Source: Novosphingobium guangzhouense (GTDB lineage Bacteria; Pseudomonadota; Alphaproteobacteria; Sphingomonadales; Sphingomonadaceae). Taken from it: a DNA stretch of 64,000 bases. Below, one piece after another: positions 7,926 through 16,810 of the stretch. The stretch is taken from contig NZ_LYMM01000073.1 of NCBI RefSeq assembly GCF_002896965.1, positions 1-64,000 on the forward strand. The letters are read 5' to 3'. Position numbers and translations under genes: made by a program. The notes beneath the pieces were generated by a model. The model worked only from the letters and a program-made list of their open reading frames with translations, did not search any database and was not told the DNA's origin. The stretch's first letter is position 1, and each line of letters opens with the position of its first letter.

Positions 7926-8720
7926 ATGTTGCAAACCGCCCCTTCCGACCAGCCGATGCCTGCGGACGGCCCCGCCGTGGTTCCTGCCGCCACCGTTGTC
8001 GTATTCCGTCATGCCGCCGATGGCGGGCCGCCCGAATTGCTGATGCTCCAGCGCTCGGACGGCATGCGCTTCGCGGGCGGCGCGGCAGTGTTTCCCGGCG
8101 GCCGCGTCGATCCTGCGGACCGCGAACTCGCCCACCGCCTTGTCCCGAATGAGCCAGAGGAGATCGTGTCCGCCCGCATCGCCGCGATCCGCGAAACGCT
8201 GGAAGAAGCCGGGCTGATGATCGCAACCCGCAGCCCCATCTCCGCGCGCCAGGCCGCGGACGCGCGTGCCATGCTGCTGGAAGTCGGCCGTCTCGACACC
8301 GTGCTCGACCACTTCGGCTGGCAGCTGGACCTGAACGCGCTGACCTTCTTCGCGCACTGGTGCCCCTTGTGGGACAAGGCGTTCGACACGCGCTTCTTCG
8401 TCGCCGACATCGGCACCGGCGCGGTGGATGTGACCGTCGATGCCACCGAAAACTCGCGCCTGTTCTGGACGAGCGCGGCCGACGCACTGGCCATGGCCGA
8501 TCGCGGCGAAATCTCGGTCATCTTCCCGACCCGGCGCAATCTCGACCGGCTGGCGCAATACGCAGACCACGCCGAGGCGCTGGCCGACATTGCCGCCCAC
8601 CCGGTCGTCCGCATTCACCCGGAGGTCGAACTGCGCGAGGATGGCGAATGGCTGGTTATCCCCGCCGGGCTTGGCTACCCGGTGCTGGGACAGCTCAAGG
8701 CGACTGCCAGGCGGGGGTAG
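7926..8720 (+). CDS. Nudix hydrolase
   Basis: A 264-aa Nudix-fold hydrolase, expected to cleave a nucleoside-diphosphate-linked compound. The Nudix box is split: GGRVDP is followed by an insert of about 25 residues before RETLEEAGL. This arrangement is also seen in the NUDT7/NUDT19-like (CoA-hydrolase) branch, so a CoA derivative is a possible substrate, but that is inference. The chosen ATG lies just before conserved sequence; no good Shine-Dalgarno is visible, and an in-frame start at 7890 is possible. The stop is 15 bp from that of the convergent MFS gene. Confidence 0.85.
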   Translation: MLQTAPSDQPMPADGPAVVPAATVVVFRHAADGGPPELLMLQRSDGMRFAGGAAVFPGGRVDPADRELAHRLVPNEPEEIVSARIAAIRETLEEAGLMIATRSPISARQAADARAMLLEVGRLDTVLDHFGWQLDLNALTFFAHWCPLWDKAFDTRFFVADIGTGAVDVTVDATENSRLFWTSAADALAMADRGEISVIFPTRRNLDRLAQYADHAEALADIAAHPVVRIHPEVELREDGEWLVIPAGLGYPVLGQLKATARRG

Positions 8721-8735
8721 GCCAGGCGGGATAAA

Positions 8736-9989
8736 TCAGGCTGGCGCGGCAACCGGCTCCTGCGCCCTCACCCCTGTGGCGGCGTAAAGGCCAAGCACAA
8801 TCGCCGCCACGAAGAACGCGCTGATTGCCACGATCGCGCCGTCATAGCTGCCCGTCACCGAATGAACACGCGCCGATCCGATCACGGCCACCGCGATGAA
8901 CGGTAGGCCGATCAGCGTGTTGAGCCCGAATCCCCGGCTGTAGCTGGCCTGACCGAACGCATCGGTCAGCCCCTTGCCCAGCGTGGGGATCGCGCCTGCA
9001 CCGTGCATCCCGATAAGCCCGATCACGAGCGCCGCCATCCAGAACGGCGGGTGCTGCAGCAGGATCGCCCAGAGCACCGCGCAATCGAACCCGATCAGCG
9101 CCAGCGCCCTTGCGCCGCCGATCCGGTCGGCGATCCAGCCGAACAGCACCGATCCGGCGATCCCGACCAGCGCCATGATCGACTGCAACAGTGCCGCCTC
9201 TGGCCGGGTGAAGCCCCATGACAGCCCCATCGGCACCAGCAGCGAGCCCAGCAGCACCGAACTTGTCATGCTCGCCACCGCAGCCAGCGATATCGCCCAG
9301 AAGCGGGGCCGCGCAAGCAGTTGCGCCACGCTGAACGATCCGTCCGCCGTGCGCTGGGCGTCGGGTTCGGGGGCAAGTGTCTCGGCATGGCCGGGCGGAT
9401 GATCGATCGCCAGCAGGCCCAGCGGAAACAGCAGCGCCGCCGCGATCACCCCGGTCGACAGATAGATCGCGCCCGGCGAAACGACCGAGAGCGCCCGCTC
9501 CAGCGTCCATGGCACGATCGCAATGACCACGGGAAGATGGACGATGCCCAGCGCCAGCCCGCGATTGCGGCTGAACCAGCGCGCCACCAGCGTCGCCGGG
9601 CCGATCGATCCGGCCAGGCTCAGCGCCGGCCCAAAGAACAGCCCGTAAGCCACCAGATAAAGCGCGTAGCTCTGCGTCCAGGCGAGTGTAAGGTAGCCCG
9701 CGACCGTCAGCAGCGCGCCGATCAGCAGCAGCAGGCGCAGGGACACTTTCGCGATCAGCACGCCCACGAATGGCGCCAGCACCGAAGAGCCCACCAGCAC
9801 GAGCGGGATTCCCGCCGCCGCCTGCTCTGCGCTGACGCCCAGCCGCTGCTCGACCGAGGCCAGCATCAGCCCGAACGAACCCATGATGGTGCCGATGACG
9901 ACGTTATGCGAAACCCCCGCGATCACGCCCATGCGTACCGCAAGCGGGTGGTTGGGGGCCTCGTTCCCCGGTCCGACAGGTGATGCCAA
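8736..9989 (-). CDS. MFS transporter (monocarboxylate/oxalate-formate-like)
   Basis: A 417-aa major facilitator with about twelve hydrophobic segments and a soluble loop in the middle (residues about 195-220), followed by FGWIADRIGGARAL, the loop 8-9 counterpart of the family signature. Layout and length suggest the monocarboxylate or oxalate:formate antiporter branch; substrate unknown. The start is TTG at 9989 with GGGAGAG just upstream. The first ATG (9932) would remove 19 residues and has no such signal. No neighbouring catabolic genes suggest a substrate. Confidence 0.85.
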   Translation of the reverse strand: MASPVGPGNEAPNHPLAVRMGVIAGVSHNVVIGTIMGSFGLMLASVEQRLGVSAEQAAAGIPLVLVGSSVLAPFVGVLIAKVSLRLLLLIGALLTVAGYLTLAWTQSYALYLVAYGLFFGPALSLAGSIGPATLVARWFSRNRGLALGIVHLPVVIAIVPWTLERALSVVSPGAIYLSTGVIAAALLFPLGLLAIDHPPGHAETLAPEPDAQRTADGSFSVAQLLARPRFWAISLAAVASMTSSVLLGSLLVPMGLSWGFTRPEAALLQSIMALVGIAGSVLFGWIADRIGGARALALIGFDCAVLWAILLQHPPFWMAALVIGLIGMHGAGAIPTLGKGLTDAFGQASYSRGFGLNTLIGLPFIAVAVIGSARVHSVTGSYDGAIVAISAFFVAAIVLGLYAATGVRAQEPVAAPA

Positions 9990-10123
9990 GCGCTCTCTCC
10001 CGATGCCTGAACGTGCCGGCGATTGCGTGCCGGTCTATCGGGCAGAGTGTGCGGGGCGCCGGATCGGCTTGGCCAGAACTTTCCGGCAATCTGAACGAGA
10101 ATTCGCTGGAGCGACGTTGCGCA

Positions 10124-10453
10124 TCAGCGGCGGGCGGGCGATCCCGGCAGCGGCGAGGCGTGAGTGGCCGCGATATGATCCAGCACCGGCCCGTAGAGCG
10201 GACGGTCGAACTCCACACCCGCCAGGTCGCTGCTGACCCAGCGCACCACGCCCGACATGCCCTCAAGCCCATTGGGCCTGACCATCAGCCGGGCACCGAC
10301 GCGAAAGTAGATGCCGCGCATGCGCAGACAGCATCCTTCGACCGATATGTCGGAAATCTCGCCGTCGTCGCGCAGACCGCTCTGCGTGCGGCACTGGACG
10401 GCCAGCGAGACGGAACGTCGCTGCGATCGCCGGGGAAGAACGGTGCGGGTCAT
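10124..10453 (-). CDS. PilZ-domain protein
   Basis: A 109-aa stand-alone PilZ domain, a cyclic-di-GMP receptor fold. The two binding motifs are visible: RRSQRR near residues 8-13 and DISVEGC around residue 36. It would transmit c-di-GMP signals to an unknown partner. The ATG at 10453 has no Shine-Dalgarno sequence; the reading frame stays open to 10600 but runs into the tRNA. A double GTTC/GAAC repeat resembling a LexA box lies 56 bp upstream (see findings). Confidence 0.85.
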   Translation of the reverse strand: MTRTVLPRRSQRRSVSLAVQCRTQSGLRDDGEISDISVEGCCLRMRGIYFRVGARLMVRPNGLEGMSGVVRWVSSDLAGVEFDRPLYGPVLDHIAATHASPLPGSPARR

Positions 10454-10564
10454 GCGTACAAAGATAAAGCGGATCAGTTTACGATCACTTAAACGAGATT
10501 TGGCGCCTGTTCGAACAAGGTTCGAACCATCTTTTGGATTCAGGGCGACCAGTTCCTTTGGAAT

Positions 10565-10641
10565 TGGCGCGCCCGACAGGGTTCGAACCTGTGACCCCAA
10601 GCTTAGAAGGCTCGTGCTCTATCCAGCTGAGCTACGGGCGC
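10565..10641 (-). tRNA. tRNA-Arg (anticodon TCT)
   Basis: On the minus strand the sequence folds as a complete tRNA: acceptor GCGCCCG pairs with CGGGCGC, the D-arm is GCTCAGCTGGATAGAGC, the anticodon loop CTTCTAA carries TCT, and the T-arm is CAGGTTCGAACCTG. The 3' CCA is encoded (plus-strand 10565-10567). TCT reads AGA/AGG arginine codons. Confidence 0.97.
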
Positions 10642-10738
10642 GCGCGGATTTCCCATAGCGTGGTTACGCGCGCACGCAAACCACGGCGCGCGCAAACTTG
10701 TGCTTTGCGCTGCAGCAAAGCCACGTTACGCACAGGCA

Positions 10739-11479
10739 ATGACAGCTGCCACCGACAGTTCGCCGCATCTTTCGCGCATCGACGGCCTTACCGGCGCGCG
10801 CCGGCACTTCCGCTATTTCGACTACGTCATGGCAGCCTTCGTGGCGATCCTGCTGCTATCGAACCTGATCGGCGCGTCCAAGCTGGCGAACCTTGGCGGG
10901 GTGACGTTCGGCGCAGGGATCCTGTTCTTCCCCGTAAGCTACGTTATCGGCGACGTGCTCACCGAGGTCTACGGATACGCCAATGCCCGGCGCTGCGTAT
11001 GGGCGGGGTTCTTCGCGATGATCTTCATGGCGTTCATGAGCTTCGTCGTCGTCGCCATGCCGCCTGACAGCGGCTGGACCGGACAGGCCGCCTACGAGGC
11101 CGTGTTCGGATCGACCTGGCGCATCGTCCTGGCCTCGCTCACCGCGTTCTGGGCGGGCGAGTTCGTCAATTCCTTCGTGCTTGCCAAGATGAAGCTGATG
11201 ACCGGCGGCAAGCACTTGTGGCTGCGCACCATCGGCTCGACCGTGGTGGGGCAGGCGGCGGACAGCGCGCTGTTCTATCCCATCGCGTTCCTTGGCACAT
11301 GGACGCACGAACAGGTGCTGACCGTCATGGTCACCAACTGGGGCATGAAGGTCTTGTGGGAGGCGGTGCTCACCCCGGTGACCTACGTGGTCGTCAACTG
11401 GCTCAAGTCTCGCGAGGGCGTGGAGGTGTTCGACGACAACCTCGACTTTTCGCCTTTCGCCAAGGCAAAATCGGTCTGA
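10739..11479 (+). CDS. Queuosine precursor transporter / VUT family
   Basis: A 246-aa inner-membrane protein with about six hydrophobic segments. It resembles the YhhQ/VUT (DUF165) family, whose members import queuosine precursors such as preQ0/preQ1 for tRNA modification. Family-like motifs are LLLSNLIGASKL, FPVSYVIGDVLTEVYGYANAR and a late GQAADSALFYPIAF. The start ATG at 10739 has only a weak ribosome-binding site. I see no preQ1 riboswitch upstream, only a 7-bp hairpin GCTTTGC/GCAAAGC near 10702-10721. Confidence 0.88.
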   Translation: MTAATDSSPHLSRIDGLTGARRHFRYFDYVMAAFVAILLLSNLIGASKLANLGGVTFGAGILFFPVSYVIGDVLTEVYGYANARRCVWAGFFAMIFMAFMSFVVVAMPPDSGWTGQAAYEAVFGSTWRIVLASLTAFWAGEFVNSFVLAKMKLMTGGKHLWLRTIGSTVVGQAADSALFYPIAFLGTWTHEQVLTVMVTNWGMKVLWEAVLTPVTYVVVNWLKSREGVEVFDDNLDFSPFAKAKSV

Positions 11480-11521
11480 ACGTTGTGAGCAGGACGCCAA
11501 ACCGCTAGGTCGCCCGCGACC

Positions 11522-12625
11522 ATGCTCGACCGCATTCTCCTTTCCCGTTTCCGCAATCACCGCGAGACTGCCGTGGAAGGCACCGCGCAGTTCAACCTGC
11601 TGGTGGGCGAGAACGGCGCGGGCAAGACCAATGTGCTGGAGGCCATCAGCCTGCTGGCGCCCGGACGCGGGCTGCGTCGTGCGCAACTGGCCGACGTGCC
11701 CGCGCAGGACGGCGACGGCGGTTTCGCGGTGAACGCCGCGCTCTTGATGCCGACAGGCGAACCGGTCCGACTTGGCACCGGCGTTGCGGCGGAGCGGCCG
11801 GGACGGCGGCTGGTGCAGGTGAACGGCGCGCAAAGTTCCGCCCTCAGTCTGGCCGAGTGGCTGTCGATCGGCTGGCTGACCCCGGCGATGGATCGCCTCT
11901 TCGTGGAGAGCGCGGGCGCACGGCGGCGCTTCCTTGACCGGCTGGTGCTGGCGATCGAGCCCGCCCACGCAGGCCACGCCGCGCGGTTGGAGACAGCTCT
12001 GCGCGAACGCAACCGCCTGCTGTCGGATCACCGTCCCCCCGATCCCCACTGGCTAGATGCGATCGAAGTGCAGATCGCGGAGGCCGGAGCGCTGGTCGCG
12101 ACGGCGCGCGCACGGCTTGTCGCGCGGCTGGAGGCGGCGCTGGCCCAGCTTCCCGATGCGCCCTTCGCGCGCCCCTCCCTCGCCTATCAGCCCGGCGGCC
12201 CGACAGAAGCCGGCGCACTGGCCATTGCCCTGCGAGACGGGCGGCCGCGCGAAAGGGCAGCCCAGCGCACCCTCATCGGCCCGCACCGCGATGAACTGGC
12301 CGTGACGATGGCCGGGAAAGGTCAGGGAGATAAGGGCCAGCCCGCTGCCGAGTGCTCGACCGGAGAGCAGAAAGCGATGCTCATCGCCATCACCCTTGCC
12401 CATTCGCAGTTGCTGGAAAGCGATGGAGAAAACCGCCCCCGCCTGCTGTTACTGGACGAAGTCGCCGCGCATCTCGACCCCGTGCGGCGCGAGGCCCTGT
12501 TCGATCGCCTGCGCGCGGGTTCGGCACAAGTCTGGCTGACCGGCACCGAAATCGCCCCGTTCGAGGCGATCGCAGGCGAAGCTGCGGTATGGGAAGTGAG
12601 CGCGGGATCGGTGCGCAGGGTCTGA
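11522..12625 (+). CDS. recF: DNA replication/repair protein RecF
   Basis: A 367-aa SMC-like ATPase that helps load RecA at single-strand gaps. Walker A is GENGAGKT (residues 29-36), the ABC signature is STGEQKAML, and Walker B is LLLLDEVAAHLD. The N-terminus MLDRILLSRFRNH is typical of RecF. It is not beside dnaA, dnaN or gyrB here. The gene starts 42 bp after the transporter gene. Confidence 0.96.
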   Translation: MLDRILLSRFRNHRETAVEGTAQFNLLVGENGAGKTNVLEAISLLAPGRGLRRAQLADVPAQDGDGGFAVNAALLMPTGEPVRLGTGVAAERPGRRLVQVNGAQSSALSLAEWLSIGWLTPAMDRLFVESAGARRRFLDRLVLAIEPAHAGHAARLETALRERNRLLSDHRPPDPHWLDAIEVQIAEAGALVATARARLVARLEAALAQLPDAPFARPSLAYQPGGPTEAGALAIALRDGRPRERAAQRTLIGPHRDELAVTMAGKGQGDKGQPAAECSTGEQKAMLIAITLAHSQLLESDGENRPRLLLLDEVAAHLDPVRREALFDRLRAGSAQVWLTGTEIAPFEAIAGEAAVWEVSAGSVRRV

Positions 12626-12656
12626 AGACCGCGGGCAGCCGCTAAGGGGCCTTGCG

Positions 12657-13358
12657 CTACTGCGGCCTCCTGGGCAGCGCATCCTCCACATCGTCGACCG
12701 TCGCCGCAACGATCGCGTCGATGCCGATGGCAGTGGGGTGAACGTGATCGCCCTGCATCAGATCGGGCTTGTCGATCACCGGCTGGAGGAAGAACGGCAC
12801 CAGCACCGCGCCATACTTTTCCGCCAGCTGCGGATAGATCGGATTGAAATTGGCCGCATAATCCTTGCCGAGATTAGGCGCCGCCAGCATGCCGAGCAGA
12901 ACGACGCGGATCTTTTCCTGCTGCAACCGCTGCAACATCTTCTCCAGGTTCGCGCGCGTTTCCGCCGGGGGGAGCGAGCGCAGCATGTCGTTGCCGCCAA
13001 GGCTGATGATCGCCAGTTCCGGCTTTACCGGCTGGTTCTTGAGCGTGAAGTCAAGCCGCTGCAGCCCCGCCGCCGTGGTGTCTCCGGAAACCCCGGCGTT
13101 GGCGATCCGCGCATTCACGCCGCGCGCGCGCAGTGCCTGTTCGAGCCGGTCAGGGTAGCTTTCGCCGTCCTCAAGCCCATAGCCCGCCAGCAGCGAATCC
13201 CCGAAGGCAAGGATCGGCCGCTCCGGCCCCATCACCGGGATCTGCGGCGGCGCATCGGCCGCGGCTTCACTCTGCTGCGGGGGCGGCGGCGCGGCCTTGT
13301 CGCAGGCGGCAAGCGCCAGGGTTGAAGCGGCAAGAAGCGCAAGGGAAACGAGGCGCAA
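12657..13358 (-). CDS. Arylesterase / lysophospholipase (SGNH-GDSL hydrolase, TesA-like)
   Basis: A 233-aa lipoprotein-type hydrolase. A signal peptide ends in the lipobox LALAAC, followed by a proline/alanine linker. The SGNH blocks are present: FGDSLLAGYG (nucleophile Ser), SGDT, SLGGNDML, and DHVHP near the C-terminus with the catalytic Asp-His. This fits TesA/arylesterase. The start is TTG at 13358 with AGGAG six bases upstream; the nearby ATG is out of frame. It is divergent from the ABC ATPase-permease pair, the same layout as tesA-ybbA-ybbP in E. coli. Confidence 0.9.
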   Translation of the reverse strand: MRLVSLALLAASTLALAACDKAAPPPPQQSEAAADAPPQIPVMGPERPILAFGDSLLAGYGLEDGESYPDRLEQALRARGVNARIANAGVSGDTTAAGLQRLDFTLKNQPVKPELAIISLGGNDMLRSLPPAETRANLEKMLQRLQQEKIRVVLLGMLAAPNLGKDYAANFNPIYPQLAEKYGAVLVPFFLQPVIDKPDLMQGDHVHPTAIGIDAIVAATVDDVEDALPRRPQ

Positions 13359-13408
13359 GGCATTCTCCTGAAGGGACCGACTTGTCGGATGCACTGGTGC
13401 TATCCCAT

Positions 13409-14236
13409 ATGGGGATCGTGACAAGCCCTGCCCAAGCCCCCATCGCTCCATCCGCCGGTCCTGAAACCACGATCCTTGCCCGCGACCTGCGGCTGACGCT
13501 GGGTTCCGGCGACAGCGCGGTCGACATCCTCAAGGGCGTCGACCTTGCCGTGCCCAGAGGCCAGACGCTGGCCCTGCTTGGCCCCTCGGGATCGGGCAAG
13601 TCATCGCTGATGGCCGTACTCTGCGGGCTGGAGCGCGCCAGTTCAGGCTCGCTGGAAGTTGCCGGACAGGACTTTGCCGGCATGGACGAGGACGCGCTGG
13701 CCAAGGCCCGGCGCGGCCGCATCGGCGTGGTGCTTCAGGCGTTCCACCTGCTGCCGACGATGACCGCGCTGGAAAACGTTGCGGCACCGCTCGAACTGGC
13801 CGGGATGCCCGATGCCCACGCGCGGGCAGCAGCAGAACTTGCCGCCGTGGGGCTCGGCCACCGTCTGGCGCATTATCCGGCGCAGCTTTCCGGCGGAGAG
13901 CAACAGCGTGTCGCCATCGCCCGCGCCCTTGCGCCCCGCCCGGCGCTGGTCTTCGCCGACGAGCCGACCGGCAACCTCGACGCAGCGACCGGCGCGGCGA
14001 TCGTCGACCTGCTCTTCGCCCGCCGCGCCGAGACCGGCGCGACCCTGCTGATCATCACTCACGACGAAAGCCTTGCCCACCGCTGCGAACGCGTAGTCAC
14101 CATCGGCGACGGCCGGATCGCAAGCGACACGCTTGCATCAGACCTCCCAAGCGACACGCTTGCATCAGACCTCCCAAGCGACACGCTTGCATCAGACCTC
14201 CCAAGCGACACGCTTGCGGAAACGCACCTTGGCTGA
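13409..14236 (+). CDS. ABC transporter ATP-binding protein (YbbA/LolD-like)
   Basis: A 275-aa ATPase of the MacB/LolD/YbbA branch. Walker [10 protein letters not shown]-loop [11 protein letters not shown], signature [15 protein letters not shown] and Walker [13 protein letters not shown] are intact. The family normally ends shortly after DGRI. Here the C-terminus is extended by repeats of SDTLASDLP encoded by a 27-bp tandem repeat (14123-14217). The stop overlaps the permease gene. The start at 13409 has no clear ribosome-binding site, and a GTG at 13397 is also possible. With the permease and arylesterase it forms a YbbA-YbbP-TesA-like unit, probably acting on envelope lipids or proteins. 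Confidence 0.9.
   Translation: MGIVTSPAQAPIAPSAGPETTILARDLRLTLGSGDSAVDILKGVDLAVPRGQTLALLGPSGSGKSSLMAVLCGLERASSGSLEVAGQDFAGMDEDALAKARRGRIGVVLQAFHLLPTMTALENVAAPLELAGMPDAHARAAAELAAVGLGHRLAHYPAQLSGGEQQRVAIARALAPRPALVFADEPTGNLDAATGAAIVDLLFARRAETGATLLIITHDESLAHRCERVVTIGDGRIASDTLASDLPSDTLASDLPSDTLASDLPSDTLAETHLG
14123..14217 (+). repeat. 27-bp tandem repeat, 3.5 copies
   Basis: Three identical 27-bp units (14123-14149, 14150-14176, 14177-14203) and a 14-base partial fourth (14204-14217). It is read in frame as the C-terminal SDTLASDLP repeat of the ATPase. In the next frame it is open into the permease, and each full unit supplies a TTG codon that could start it. Confidence 0.97.
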
Positions 14237-16754
14237 CGCCCTTCCCTGGCGCACCGCCTGGACGCTGGCGCGCCGCGACCTTTCGGCCCGCTTCAAGGGG
14301 CTGCGGCTGTTGCTCGTATGCCTGTTCCTTGGCGTCGGCGCGATCGCCGCAATCGGCACGCTGACCGGATCGATCGAGCGCGAACTGGGCACGCGCGGGC
14401 GGGAAATCCTTGGCGGAGACGTCGAACTGCGGGTCTGGCAGCGCGCGTTCAGCAAGGATGAGGATGCCGCGCTGGCCCGCCTTGGCCACGTGTCGCACGG
14501 GTTGCGGATGCAGGCCATCGCCACCAGAGGGGATGCCACCGCGCCCGTCGCGCTCAAGGCCGTGGACGGGGGCTGGCCACTTTACGGTCGCCTTGAACTG
14601 ACTGACGGCCGCCGCGTCGGCGCGCCCGCGCCGGGCACGGCATGGATCGCCAAGGGCACCGCCGCGCGCCTTGGCGTAAAGCAAGGCCAGCGCATCGCCA
14701 TCGGCGCAGTGCCGGTGACGGTAGCCGGCGTGATCGCGACGGACCCCGAACAGATGAGCGAAGGCTTCGCGCTGGGCGACACGACCGTGGTGCCGCTCGC
14801 CCTGCCCGCAGATGCAGGGCTTATCGCACCGGGCGCCATGTATCGCAGCGTCGCGCGGGTGCGCTTCACCGATCCCGCACGTGATCCCGAAGCGGTGATC
14901 GATGCGCTCAAAATGCGGCTGGGGGACGATTTCGACACCCGCACCCGCCTCGCCGCATCGCCCTCGACGGAGCGCTTCGTTACCCGCATGGGCGAATTTC
15001 TGGTGCTGGTGGGCCTTGCCGCGCTGGTCATCGCCGGGATCGGTATCGGCGGCGGCGTGTCGTCCTATCTGGAGGCACGGCGCAGTTCGATCGCAACGCT
15101 CAAGGTGCTGGGCGCAACCAGTTCCGACATCGCGCGGATCTACCTGCTGCAAGTCGGCGCCGCAGCCGTGATCGGCAGCGCGGCCGGCCTTGCGGCGGGC
15201 GTGCTGGTCACGCCTTTGCTGGCATCGGCACTGCAGAGCCTGCTGCCGGTGGAGCCGGGCTTTACCGTCTCTCCGGCCGCGCTGGCGACGGCGGCGGCTT
15301 ACGGCCTGCTGGTCGCGCTCATCTTCTCCGCCCCGCCGCTTGTCCGGGCGCGCAGCTGGCCCGCCATGGCCCTGATGCGCGCCCGTGTGGCGCCACTGGT
15401 GGCGAGCCGCAGGGCGCTGGCCCTGCCGGTGGGCCTTGGCCTTGCCGCGATCGTCGCACTGGCGCTGCTCAACGCCGCGCAGCCGCTGGTCACGCTGGGC
15501 TTCCTTGCCGCATCCGCCGCCATGCTCGGGCTGCTGGCGCTGGTCGGCCTTGCCATCCGCAAGCTTGCTGCCCACCTGCCAAGGCCGCGCGGCCCGATGC
15601 TGCGCGCGGGGCTTGCCAACCTGCACCGACCGGGCGCGCAGACCGGTGCGCTGGTAACCGCGCTTGGCTTCGGGCTTTCCGCCTTCGTGCTGATCGCGGC
15701 GGTGCAGACCAGTCTCGATGCCAATATCCGCCGCACCGTCCCTGCCCGCGCGCCGGACTTTTTCGTGCTCGACATTCCCAAGGACAAGGCGCCCGCCTTT
15801 GCCGACGCGGTGAAGCGGACGATCCCCGGCTCCACGCTCAAGCTGGTTCCCAACTTGCGTGGCCGGATCCTCGCTTATGGGCCGCAGGGGCACATGACCC
15901 GCGTGGCCAGTCTCGGCAAGGATCTGCCCGAGGGTGCCTGGGCGCTGCGCGGGGAACGCGGGCTGACGTACTCGGTCGGCGTGCCTGAAGGCAGCACGGT
16001 TACATCGGGCCGGTGGTGGACCCAGTTCTACCGGGGTGAGCCGCTTGTCTCGGTGGACGAAAGGCTGGCCGAGGCGACCGGCCTGAAAGTGGGCGATTAC
16101 GTTACCGTGGGCGTGCTCGGCGTGGAGAAGACCGCCCGCATCGCCTCGCTGCGCCGGATCGACTGGGACAGCCTTGGCTTTAATTACGTGCTGGTGTTTT
16201 CGCCCAATGCGCTGGCCGACGCCCCGCACAACCTTGCCGCAACGATAGAGGTGCCCAAAGGTGCATCCACGGCCGGCCTGCTGCCCCGGCTGGTGCGCGC
16301 ACTCCCTTCAACCTCGGTGATCGAGACCGGAAGCCTGCTGCGCGATGCCCGCGCGCTGCTGGACCAGATGTCGGCCGCGATCCTGGCGGCTTCCTCCGTC
16401 GCGGTGCTGGCGGGGCTCGCGGTCCTGCTCGGCGCGATCGCGGCGGCTCGGGCCAGCCGGACGTATGATACGGTGATCCTGCGCGTGCTGGGCGCCAGTC
16501 GTGGCCAGCTACTGGCCGCGCAGATGGCGGAATACGGCCTGCTTGCGCTGGTGCTTGCCCTTGTGGCGCTTGGCACAGGAAGCGCGATGGCCTGGGCGGT
16601 CATCGTCAAGCTGTTCGAATTCGCCTGGCTGCCCGACTGGACCCGCGTGCTGATGGTGCTTGGCGCCGGGCTTGTGCTGATCCTCGGCTTCGCGCTTGCC
16701 GGTACATTGCCGCTGTTGCGGGCAAAACCGGCAAGCGCGCTGCGCGAACTTTAG
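14229..16754 (+). CDS. ABC transporter permease (FtsX/YbbP family)
   Basis: An 841-aa permease with one N-terminal membrane segment, a large periplasmic region, and two FtsX-type blocks of several segments (about residues 255-470 and 710-835), matching YbbP in size and layout. It pairs with the preceding ATPase. In this superfamily such complexes act as mechanotransducers or extract lipids or lipoproteins. The start taken is the TTG at 14229, where conserved sequence (LPWRTAWTLARRDL) begins. It overlaps the ATPase stop by eight bases. The frame is open through the upstream 27-bp repeats, so longer N-termini are possible. Confidence 0.88.
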   Translation: MADALPWRTAWTLARRDLSARFKGLRLLLVCLFLGVGAIAAIGTLTGSIERELGTRGREILGGDVELRVWQRAFSKDEDAALARLGHVSHGLRMQAIATRGDATAPVALKAVDGGWPLYGRLELTDGRRVGAPAPGTAWIAKGTAARLGVKQGQRIAIGAVPVTVAGVIATDPEQMSEGFALGDTTVVPLALPADAGLIAPGAMYRSVARVRFTDPARDPEAVIDALKMRLGDDFDTRTRLAASPSTERFVTRMGEFLVLVGLAALVIAGIGIGGGVSSYLEARRSSIATLKVLGATSSDIARIYLLQVGAAAVIGSAAGLAAGVLVTPLLASALQSLLPVEPGFTVSPAALATAAAYGLLVALIFSAPPLVRARSWPAMALMRARVAPLVASRRALALPVGLGLAAIVALALLNAAQPLVTLGFLAASAAMLGLLALVGLAIRKLAAHLPRPRGPMLRAGLANLHRPGAQTGALVTALGFGLSAFVLIAAVQTSLDANIRRTVPARAPDFFVLDIPKDKAPAFADAVKRTIPGSTLKLVPNLRGRILAYGPQGHMTRVASLGKDLPEGAWALRGERGLTYSVGVPEGSTVTSGRWWTQFYRGEPLVSVDERLAEATGLKVGDYVTVGVLGVEKTARIASLRRIDWDSLGFNYVLVFSPNALADAPHNLAATIEVPKGASTAGLLPRLVRALPSTSVIETGSLLRDARALLDQMSAAILAASSVAVLAGLAVLLGAIAAARASRTYDTVILRVLGASRGQLLAAQMAEYGLLALVLALVALGTGSAMAWAVIVKLFEFAWLPDWTRVLMVLGAGLVLILGFALAGTLPLLRAKPASALREL

Positions 16755-16755
16755 A

Positions 16756-16799
16756 GCATTTTCCAATCAGGCGGCATCGCCTGATGCTTCGGAAAATGC
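16756..16799. terminator. Interrupted inverted repeat between convergent genes
   Basis: An outer 9-bp arm (GCATTTTCC with GGAAAATGC) and an inner 8-bp arm (ATCAGGCG with CGCCTGAT) form a long symmetrical hairpin between the convergent permease and RDD genes. It is a likely bidirectional terminator, or a dispersed palindromic element. Confidence 0.65.
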
Positions 16800-16810
16800 G
16801 GCAGACAAGG

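Noticed and set aside
10565-10641. Genomic island inserted at the tRNA-Arg gene
   Set aside because: No integrase, no second copy of the tRNA end and no change in composition on either side; only the short T-arm-like palindrome remains.
10641-10739. preQ1 riboswitch before the queuosine-precursor transporter
   Set aside because: Only a simple 7-bp hairpin is visible; the A-rich tail and pseudoknot-forming C-rich loop of a preQ1 element are not evident.
14097-16229. 710-codon minus-strand frame opposite the ABC permease
   Set aside because: Extreme Arg/Gln/His/Gly composition and no domain; an antisense shadow.
16756-16799. Mobile REP-type element
   Set aside because: Only one copy in the window, and it sits where a bidirectional terminator is expected.
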